This document shows positions 7,542 through 12,441 of a stretch of DNA of 12,441 nucleotides, in pieces. The stretch is from NCBI GenBank assembly GCA_023389275.1, contig JAEWEN010000027.1:1-12441 (forward strand), given 5' to 3'. How positions within the stretch are numbered: position 1 is the first letter of the stretch; the number at the start of each line of letters is the position of its first letter. Under the pieces are notes generated by a model. It ran no database searches. It was not told the origin of the DNA and saw only the letters and a program-made list of their open reading frames with translations. This DNA comes from Bacillota bacterium (GTDB lineage Bacteria > Bacillota > Clostridia > Clostridiales > Caloramatoraceae). The position numbers were made by a program, and so were the translations under genes.

Positions 7542-8327
7542 ATGAACTGTATAACTACTAAGAATTTAAATATTTCCTATGGAAATTTAGATATTGTTAA
7601 GGATTTAAACTTAAGCATACCAAAGGGAAAAATAACTACAATAATAGGTTCAAATGGATGTGGAAAGTCTACAATATTAAAGACTATAGCTAGAATTATA
7701 CAACCTAAAAGTGGTGATATATATATAAATAATAAAAATATTAAAAATCAAAGTCCAAAAGATATAGCAAAGGTTATGGCATCTCTTCCTCAAAGTCCCC
7801 AAGCACCAGGTGGATTAACAGTTGAGGAGTTAATATCCTATGGAAGGTTTCCACATCAAAAAGGTTTTGGAAAAATGAAAAAAGAAGATAGGGATATAGT
7901 TACATGGGCATTAAAATCAACTGGAATACAAGATTTTAGACATAGACCTATGGATGCTTTATCAGGTGGACAAAGACAAAGAGCCTGGATAGCGATGGCT
8001 TTAGCTCAGCAAACGGAAATACTTTTACTTGATGAACCTACAACATATTTAGATTTAGCACATCAATTAGAAATATTAAAGCTTTTAGAAGAATTAAATA
8101 GAAAACAAGGTACAACTATAGTTATGGTAATACACGAATTAAATAATGCATCAAGATTTGCAGACCATATGATAGGTGTAAAAAAAGGAAAAGTAATATG
8201 TGAAGGAAGTCCATATCAGGTTATGACAAAGGAAAATCTTAAGCACTTATTTAATATAGATGCTGAAATTGTAAATGATCCTAGAAATCAAAAACCTGTA
8301 TGTTTAACATATGACATGGTGGTATAG
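7542..8327 (+). CDS. fhuC: iron-siderophore ABC transporter ATP-binding protein
   Basis: This 261-residue cytosolic ATPase of the FecE/FhuC type powers import through the two permeases. Visible elements, in order, are Walker A GSNGCGKS (36-43), Q-loop Gln84 in SLPQSPQ, signature LSGGQRQR (140-147), Walker B ILLLDEP (160-166) with the D-loop after it, and the switch histidine His198 in VIHELN. The signature followed by RAWIAMALAQ is characteristic of the siderophore/heme/B12 importer ATPases. AGGAG at 7531-7535 is 6 nt before ATG. The next gene begins 10 nt after the stop. Confidence 0.93.
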   Translation: MNCITTKNLNISYGNLDIVKDLNLSIPKGKITTIIGSNGCGKSTILKTIARIIQPKSGDIYINNKNIKNQSPKDIAKVMASLPQSPQAPGGLTVEELISYGRFPHQKGFGKMKKEDRDIVTWALKSTGIQDFRHRPMDALSGGQRQRAWIAMALAQQTEILLLDEPTTYLDLAHQLEILKLLEELNRKQGTTIVMVIHELNNASRFADHMIGVKKGKVICEGSPYQVMTKENLKHLFNIDAEIVNDPRNQKPVCLTYDMVV

Positions 8328-8330
8328 GAG
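8326..8330 (+). promoter_or_regulatory. ribosome binding site fixing the start of the second MATE gene
   Basis: AGGAG, overlapping the ATPase stop codon (TAG), is 7 nt before ATG at 8338. An in-frame ATG at 8311 lies inside the ATPase gene, has no such site, and would add nine residues (MTWWYRRNN) that look unlike a MATE N-terminus. Confidence 0.8.
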
Positions 8331-8337
8331 AAACAAC

Positions 8338-9669
8338 ATGGAAAAACAACAGGAATTAAAAAACGAGAAAATAGGACGATTATTGATAAAATATTCAGTT
8401 CCTGCTATTTTATCAATGATGGTAGCTTCTTTATACAATACAATAGATAGGGCTTTTATAGGCTCTATTAAAGATGTAGGAGCACTAGCTATATCAGGGC
8501 TTGGAGTTACTATGCCTCTATTTACTATTATAGGGGCATTTTGTGTTGCAATTGCAATTGGTGGTAGTACTAATATTTCAATAAAGCTTGGAGAAGGAGA
8601 TAAAAACGAAGCAGAAAAAATATTAGGAAATGCTTTTGCCCTAGAATTTTTTGTAGGGATTACTATGATGTTTATAGGGCTTTTATACTTAGATGAAATA
8701 CTTTATTTGTTTGGAGCAAGCAGTGATACAATAACATATGCAAGAGAATATATGAGTATAATATTTTTGGGAGCATGGTTTAATTTGCCTGGATTTGCTT
8801 TAAATAGTGCTATAAGAGCTGACGGAAATCCTAAGCTTTCAGCTAATATGATGATAGTAGGTTGTATTTTAAATTTAATATTAGATCCTTTATTTATATT
8901 TGGATTTAATATGGGAATAAAAGGCGCAGCAATAGGTACTGTAATATGTCAATTACTAATTTTTATATGGTCTTTATATTATTTTACTTTAGGTAAATCA
9001 AATTTAAAATTAAAAATAAACAATATAAAACTTCAAGGGAAAATAGTAAAAAAAGTAGTTATAATAGCACTAACTCCATTTTTCATGGAACTTGCATCAG
9101 GGTTTATACATCTAGTAACTAATAAGGTTTTAAAAATATATGGTGGAGATTTAGCTATAGGAGCTATGACTGCTGTTACATCAATAATTTTACTTTTCTT
9201 AATGCCTGTATTTGGTATGAGTCAAGGAATGCAAACCATAATTGCATATAATTATGGTGCAAAACAATACGATAGAGGAAAAAAAACACTTTTAATAGCT
9301 GTAGGAATATCAACATTAATGTTAAGTGTAGGGCTTTTAGTAATTAAATTATGGCCAAAACAGCTTATTAGTATATTTACAAGTGATAGTAATCTTTTAA
9401 GTCTTGCTATAGAGGGAATATCTATGTACTCGTTTACATTACCTATACTAGGAATATGTATACTAGGTACTATGTATTTTCAATCAATAGGAAGTGCAAA
9501 AAAATCCATGGTATTAAGTTTATTAAGACAAGTTATTATACTTATTCCAGTAATACTTATAATACCTAAAATATATGGACTAAAAGGTGTTTGGATATCA
9601 CAACCTATAGCAGATATAGTATCTACATTTATAGTAGGGGTATTTTTATTTAGAGAATTTAAAAAATAA
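8338..9669 (+). CDS. MATE family exporter linked to siderophore operon
   Basis: This 443-residue membrane protein of the multi-antimicrobial extrusion family (MepA/DinF-like) has about 12 hydrophobic segments in two halves. Features include LLIKYSVPAILSMMVASLYN and the Asp in IDRAF of the first helix pair, FNMGIKGAAIGT in the middle, and GMSQGMQTIIAYNYGA in the second half. FNMGIKG and the QG-xx-xx-AY-YG segment are shared with the other MATE protein in the window, so the two are distant paralogues. The start chosen here follows AGGAG by 7 nt. The gene is 10 nt from the ATPase gene with no promoter between, so it should be controlled by the same Fur box. Export of a siderophore, of its emptied form, or of an unrelated cationic drug are all possible; the genome context favours iron-linked export (inference). 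Confidence 0.88.
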   Translation: MEKQQELKNEKIGRLLIKYSVPAILSMMVASLYNTIDRAFIGSIKDVGALAISGLGVTMPLFTIIGAFCVAIAIGGSTNISIKLGEGDKNEAEKILGNAFALEFFVGITMMFIGLLYLDEILYLFGASSDTITYAREYMSIIFLGAWFNLPGFALNSAIRADGNPKLSANMMIVGCILNLILDPLFIFGFNMGIKGAAIGTVICQLLIFIWSLYYFTLGKSNLKLKINNIKLQGKIVKKVVIIALTPFFMELASGFIHLVTNKVLKIYGGDLAIGAMTAVTSIILLFLMPVFGMSQGMQTIIAYNYGAKQYDRGKKTLLIAVGISTLMLSVGLLVIKLWPKQLISIFTSDSNLLSLAIEGISMYSFTLPILGICILGTMYFQSIGSAKKSMVLSLLRQVIILIPVILIIPKIYGLKGVWISQPIADIVSTFIVGVFLFREFKK

Positions 9670-9690
9670 GGTTTAATACCTTGTTTTTTT
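9661..9690 (+). terminator. intrinsic terminator of the siderophore operon
   Basis: The core stem is AAGGT/ACCTT around loop TTAAT. It extends outward through one U-G pair into A-tract/T-tract pairing (arms 9661-9672 and 9678-9689) and is followed by T residues to 9690. It overlaps the MATE stop codon. The A-tract before the stem could make it work in both directions. Confidence 0.75.
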
Positions 9691-9716
9691 ATTTTTCAAC
9701 AAAATGTGTATAAATA

Positions 9717-9745
9717 TTGAAAAAATATGGGAATTTATGTATACT
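9717..9745 (+). promoter_or_regulatory. sigma-A promoter of the sensor kinase
   Basis: TTGAAA (9717-9722) and TATACT (9740-9745) are separated by 17 bp. The predicted start of transcription falls around 9751-9753, inside the palindrome that follows, leaving a leader of about 75 nt. Confidence 0.72.
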
Positions 9746-9757
9746 ATTAACGTTAAT
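9746..9757. promoter_or_regulatory. palindromic candidate operator at the kinase transcription start
   Basis: ATTAACGTTAAT is a perfect 12-bp palindrome immediately after the -10 box. Its core AACGTT recurs 22 bp downstream (9771-9776) inside AGCAAACGTTTATC (9767-9780), which loosely resembles a CcpA cre site but misses several consensus positions. A regulator binding here would block transcription start. Which regulator is unknown. Confidence 0.45.
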
Positions 9758-9827
9758 GTATTTTATAGCAAACGTTTATCTGTTTTGCTTAAACAAAATT
9801 ATGTATATTTAAGTAAGGGGGGAGAGT

Positions 9828-10352
9828 ATGCTAAAAAATATAAATAAAAGTGAAAAAGATTATATTTTAGAATCTAAAAAGCTTTGTAAAGATTTAGGTA
9901 TGAACCCTAATATACTTAATATACCTAAAAATATTATGTCAAAATCAGAGTTAGATAAAAAAAGAAAAGACTATGAAGAAATTTTAGAGGTTGTGAATTT
10001 TTTCGGTAAAAAAATAATAAGGTCTCTTGAAGGAATACCTATACTTATAGGAATATCAGATGAGAAAGGTTATATATTAGATATTTATGGAGATGAGTCA
10101 ATAAAGGATACAGCTATTAAGTTAGGGGTTGTACCAGGTAATCAATATTTAGAAGAGGATGTAGGAACAAATGTAGTTAGTTTAACACTTAAACAAAATC
10201 ATCCTGTACAGTTAATAGGAAAAGATCATTATCATGTACATTTTCATGATATAGCTTGCTATGGAGTTCCTTTTTCTTATTCAGATAATAAAAAACTTTT
10301 AGGAACAATATGTATTATGACAGGTGTAATACTTCATAATCCATTTTTTTAA
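9828..10352 (+). CDS. AcoR-type GAF sensor module of a split histidine kinase (5' part)
   Basis: This 174-residue ORF matches the N-terminal sensory region of AcoR/DhaR-type sigma-54 activators: a helical lead-in with S-K-K-L-C-K-D-LGMNP and MSKSELDKKR, then a GAF domain with IGISDEKGYILDIYGD (74-89), EEDVGTN (109-115), HPVQLIGKDHYH (125-136) and ACYGVPF (143-149). Instead of a sigma-54 AAA domain, a histidine kinase follows in another frame. The ORF ends (HNPFF-stop) in a run of seven T residues, just where AcoR proteins continue with an IE-containing helix that is found at the start of the next ORF. His134, 136, 138 and 140 alternate before Cys144, a possible ligand site (inference). There are no membrane segments. 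A strong site (AAGGGGGGAG, 9815-9824) precedes the ATG. Best read as the first part of one frameshifted 479-residue kinase. Confidence 0.8.
   Translation: MLKNINKSEKDYILESKKLCKDLGMNPNILNIPKNIMSKSELDKKRKDYEEILEVVNFFGKKIIRSLEGIPILIGISDEKGYILDIYGDESIKDTAIKLGVVPGNQYLEEDVGTNVVSLTLKQNHPVQLIGKDHYHVHFHDIACYGVPFSYSDNKKLLGTICIMTGVILHNPFF
10344..10350 (+). other. T7 homopolymer at frameshift point of the sensor kinase
   Basis: Seven T residues follow CCA. Read as is, they give P-F-F-stop. One more T (or a -1 slip) gives P-F-F-L-M-T-L-S and joins the GAF module to the kinase with the spacing seen in AcoR-type proteins. It may be a mutation, a phase-variable tract, a transcriptional slippage site or a sequencing error. 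Confidence 0.75.
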
Positions 10353-11266
10353 TGACTTTATCTACTGTAGTTGATGCAATAGAGAGAGAACTGCTTTTAA
10401 GAAGACAAAATCGTGAAATAAGTAGACAAAAAGAACTATTATATAATGCTGAGAAAAGACAAAGAGAAATGCTTGAAAAAGATTTAGCTATGAAAGATGA
10501 ATTTATAACTCTTATAACCCATGAGTTTAAAACTCCAATAAATGTTATATATTCTGCTGTTCAATTAATTGAATATTTATATATTAATAAAATTCCTAAT
10601 AAGGTTGTAAAACTTGTTGAAAGTATAAAAAGAAATACATATAGACAGCTACGTCTTGTAAATAACTTTTTAGATATTACAAAATTAAATTCAAATCAAT
10701 TTAAGTTAAATTTTAAAAATATTGATATTGTACTTCTTACAAAGATTATTATAGAATCTGTGAATATATACGCAAATGAAAAGAAAATAAATTTATATTT
10801 TAAGCCAGAAATTGATAATTTAAATGTTCTAGTAGATGATGAAAAATATGAGCGTATAATTTTAAACCTTTTATCAAATGCTATAAAATTTACTCCAGAT
10901 AATGGAGAGATAACTGTTAAACTTAGAAAGTATAAAGACAATATGCTAGCTGTTGATGTAATAGATACTGGAATTGGAATCCCAGAAGAAAAGTATGATA
11001 CAATATTTCAAAGATTTGGACAGGTAGAAAAAAGTCTTTCAAGAAGAGCTGAAGGTAGTGGAATTGGTCTTGCACTTGTAAAAACACTAATCTTTATACT
11101 AGGTGGAAAAATAGAAGTAAAAAGTAAAGTTGGAGTAGGAAGTACTTTTACTATATATATTCCAATAAAGCAGTGTGTAGATAATGAAAAGGTTGAAACT
11201 TTTTTAAATAATGATAACAGAATTATGAATGCTATTAATGTAGAATTTTCAGATATTTATTTTTAA
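10352..11266 (+). CDS. histidine kinase part of the split GAF sensor kinase (3' part)
   Basis: This 304-residue ORF opens with VVDAIERELLLRRQNREISRQ-type sequence, which belongs to the end of the GAF module, then a coiled-coil linker (about 15-50). The HisKA dimerisation domain has phosphoacceptor His57 in THEFKTP. The HATPase_c domain has N box NLLSNAIKF (172-180), G1 DTGIGIPEE (205-213), F box IFQRFGQ (218-224) and G2 EGSGIGLAL (234-242). All residues needed for autophosphorylation appear present. The ATG at 10352 shares one base with the previous stop and has no Shine-Dalgarno site, so independent translation is unlikely except by coupling; frame restoration at the T7 run is more natural. 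No response regulator lies next to it, so it is an orphan kinase. Spo0A is a known target of orphan kinases in clostridia, but that is only a possibility here. Confidence 0.85.
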   Translation: MTLSTVVDAIERELLLRRQNREISRQKELLYNAEKRQREMLEKDLAMKDEFITLITHEFKTPINVIYSAVQLIEYLYINKIPNKVVKLVESIKRNTYRQLRLVNNFLDITKLNSNQFKLNFKNIDIVLLTKIIIESVNIYANEKKINLYFKPEIDNLNVLVDDEKYERIILNLLSNAIKFTPDNGEITVKLRKYKDNMLAVDVIDTGIGIPEEKYDTIFQRFGQVEKSLSRRAEGSGIGLALVKTLIFILGGKIEVKSKVGVGSTFTIYIPIKQCVDNEKVETFLNNDNRIMNAINVEFSDIYF

Positions 11267-11284
11267 TATAGAATTGTTATAATA

Positions 11285-11316
11285 CTCTCTTCTAATATTT
11301 TAGGAGAGATTTTTTT
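11285..11316 (+). terminator. intrinsic terminator after the kinase
   Basis: The stem is CTCTCTT (11285-11291) with AGGAGAG (11302-11308), 7 bp with one U-G pair and a 10-nt A/T loop, followed by one A and seven T residues (11310-11316). It begins 19 nt after the kinase stop. Confidence 0.78.
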
Positions 11317-11331
11317 ATGGAATTAATTAAA

Positions 11332-11359
11332 TTGGACAATAAATATATGAAAGTATTAT
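11332..11359 (+). promoter_or_regulatory. possible selO promoter
   Basis: TTGGAC (11332-11337) and TATTAT (11354-11359) are separated by 16 bp and lie downstream of the kinase terminator and about 65-90 nt upstream of selO. Each box has mismatches and the region is AT-rich, so chance matches are likely. A second -10-like TATACT at 11382-11387 has no good -35. Confidence 0.4.
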
Positions 11360-11384
11360 CTTTAATTAAATCTTTATAGGGTAT

Positions 11385-11406
11385 ACTAATATTAAAAAAT
11401 ATTAGT
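11385..11406 (+). other. small hairpin in the selO leader
   Basis: ACTAATATT (11385-11393) and AATATTAGT (11398-11406) are perfect 9-bp arms around AAAA. Three T residues follow (11407-11409), then the AGGAG of selO only 5 nt further on. The stem is weak (two G-C pairs in nine). It may influence translation start or act as a poor terminator. Confidence 0.5.
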
Positions 11407-11424
11407 TTTAAGGTAGGAGTCTAT

Positions 11425-12441
11425 ATGAACGCTGAAAATGAAATTAAAATAAAGTGGAACTTAAATAACACATATACTAATTTGCCTAAAATGTTTTATA
11501 GTAGAATAAACTTAAATCCTGTAACAAAGCCAGAATTAGTTATTTTTAATGACCATTTAGCAAAAGATTTAGGGTTAAGCTCTAGTTATTTAAAAGACGA
11601 TGAAGGAATAGCTATACTTTCAGGAAGTAAAGAAATAGAAGAAGGAGCATATATTGCTCAGGCTTATGCAGGACATCAATTTGGTCATTTTACAATGCTC
11701 GGTGATGGTAGAGCAGTTTTAATAGGAGAAATAATAACTCCGAAAAATGAAAGATATGATATTCAGCTTAAAGGATCAGGAAAAACACCATATTCACGTG
11801 GAGGAGATGGTAGAGCAGTACTTGGTCCTATGATTAGAGAATATATAATAAGTGAGGCAATGCATAGTCTTAAAATTCCAACTACACGTAGCTTAGCAGT
11901 TGTTAAAACTGGAGAAAATGTTATTCGTGAAGATATAAAAGAAGGTGCAATACTTACTCGTATAGCGAAAAGTCATATTAGATTTGGTACATTTGAATAT
12001 GCTGCAAGTTTTGGAGAAAAAGAAGATGTTAAATATTTAGCTGACTATTGTATAAAAAGGCATTATCCAAATATAAATGATGATAGTGAAAAATATATTA
12101 ATTTTTTAAATGAAGTAATGAAAACACATGCAAGTCTTGTTTCAAAATGGCAAGCTGTAGGATTTATACATGGCGTTATGAACACAGATAATATGACTAT
12201 TAGTGGAGAAACCATTGATTATGGTCCTTGTGCATTTATGGATGTTTATAATCCAAGTACTGTATTTAGTTCAATTGATGTTAATGGGCGTTATGCTTAT
12301 AAAAATCAACCAGTAATAGCTAATTGGAATTTATCAAGGTTTGCAGAGACACTTCTTCCTTTAATACATGAAAACTTAGATGAGGCTATAAAAATAGCAC
12401 AAAATGTTATTAATAATTTTCCTAAAGAATATGAATTAAAC
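11425..12441 (+). CDS. selO: SelO protein adenylyltransferase (partial, 3' end outside window)
   Basis: The first 339 codons of a SelO/YdiU/UPF0061 protein are present with no stop before the window edge; the family is usually about 480-550 residues. SelO is a kinase-fold enzyme that binds ATP in reversed orientation and transfers AMP to Ser, Thr or Tyr of target proteins, with a role in redox stress. Family landmarks are YAGHQFGHFTMLGDGRA (81-97), QLKGSGKTPYSRGGDGRAVL (114-133), PTTRSLAVV (152-160), FIHGVMNTDNM (247-257) and DYGPCAFMD (265-273). Lys116, Asp255, Asn256 and Asp265 fit the ATP/metal-binding residues known from the Pseudomonas enzyme. AGGAG (11415-11419) is 5 nt before ATG. Whether a C-terminal Cys or selenocysteine exists cannot be seen; most bacterial members lack it. 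Confidence 0.93.
   Translation, partial: MNAENEIKIKWNLNNTYTNLPKMFYSRINLNPVTKPELVIFNDHLAKDLGLSSSYLKDDEGIAILSGSKEIEEGAYIAQAYAGHQFGHFTMLGDGRAVLIGEIITPKNERYDIQLKGSGKTPYSRGGDGRAVLGPMIREYIISEAMHSLKIPTTRSLAVVKTGENVIREDIKEGAILTRIAKSHIRFGTFEYAASFGEKEDVKYLADYCIKRHYPNINDDSEKYINFLNEVMKTHASLVSKWQAVGFIHGVMNTDNMTISGETIDYGPCAFMDVYNPSTVFSSIDVNGRYAYKNQPVIANWNLSRFAETLLPLIHENLDEAIKIAQNVINNFPKEYELN

Noticed and set aside
8311..8337. Upstream in-frame start for the second MATE gene
   Set aside because: It overlaps the ATPase gene, lacks a Shine-Dalgarno site and adds residues unlike the family. The ATG at 8338 has AGGAG at the right distance.
10344..10352. Programmed ribosomal -1 frameshift of the X-XXY-YYZ type
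   Set aside because: In the zero frame the run is A-TTT-TTT-TAA, so the heptamer does not fit the canonical pattern, and no strong downstream stem is seen. Mutation or slippage on the homopolymer is simpler.
10696..10941. Reverse-strand 81-codon ORF inside the kinase gene
   Set aside because: It lies opposite the conserved HATPase region and has no independent support.
11278..11283. TATAAT just after the kinase stop as a promoter
   Set aside because: No -35 box is found 15-19 bp upstream, and any transcript would run straight into the terminator at 11285-11316.
11317..11379. 20-codon ORF (starts MELIKLDN) between the kinase terminator and selO, with AGGAG 10 nt upstream
   Set aside because: The AGGAG is part of the terminator stem, the ATG directly follows its T-run, and the peptide shows no recognisable feature. 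Chance short ORFs are common in this AT-rich DNA.

Overview
The window is very AT-rich. Shine-Dalgarno sites are strong (AGGAGG, AAGGAG), UTRs are short and A/T-rich, and codons end mostly in A or T. Together with the gene families this points to a low-GC clostridial Firmicute (Clostridium or Peptostreptococcaceae type); the genus cannot be fixed from the sequence alone. All genes seen are on the + strand. No tRNA, rRNA, CRISPR array, insertion sequence or riboswitch was recognised, and no intergenic stretch exceeds about 170 bases.

Region 1 (1-4305). The 3' end of a HisA gene of the eukaryotic sequence type comes first. It is followed by a large PLD-nuclease/SF2-helicase fusion protein, a remnant of a BltD-like GNAT acetyltransferase that has lost its N-terminal third, and a MATE efflux protein whose start overlaps the GNAT stop. 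A strong hairpin terminator (4317-4361) closes the region.

Region 2 (4371-9690). This is an iron-siderophore uptake operon. A near-consensus sigma-A promoter (TTGACT-16-TATAAT) is followed at once by a 19-bp Fur-box-like palindrome. Next come a substrate-binding lipoprotein, two FecCD-type permeases, an ABC ATPase, and a second MATE exporter tightly linked to the ATPase gene. A stem-loop lies between the lipoprotein and permease genes, and a hairpin terminator ends the unit. The expected logic is Fur repression when iron is replete, the ABC genes importing a ferric chelate, and the MATE protein exporting a chelator, iron-stripped siderophore or drug.

Region 3 (9717-11316). A promoter with a palindrome at the likely transcription start drives a cytosolic sensor histidine kinase. 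Its sensor half is the N-terminal GAF module typical of AcoR-type sigma-54 activators. The reading frame is broken at a run of seven T residues exactly where the sensor should continue into the kinase; one extra T restores a single 479-residue protein. No response regulator is adjacent.

Region 4 (11317-12441). After the kinase terminator there is a short leader with a small hairpin, then the first 339 codons of selO (protein adenylyltransferase), which runs off the window.

The items most worth following up are the homopolymer-split kinase, the MATE gene inside the Fur-controlled siderophore operon, and the in-frame helicase/truncated-GNAT junction. I see no clear multi-gene system that is wholly undescribed.
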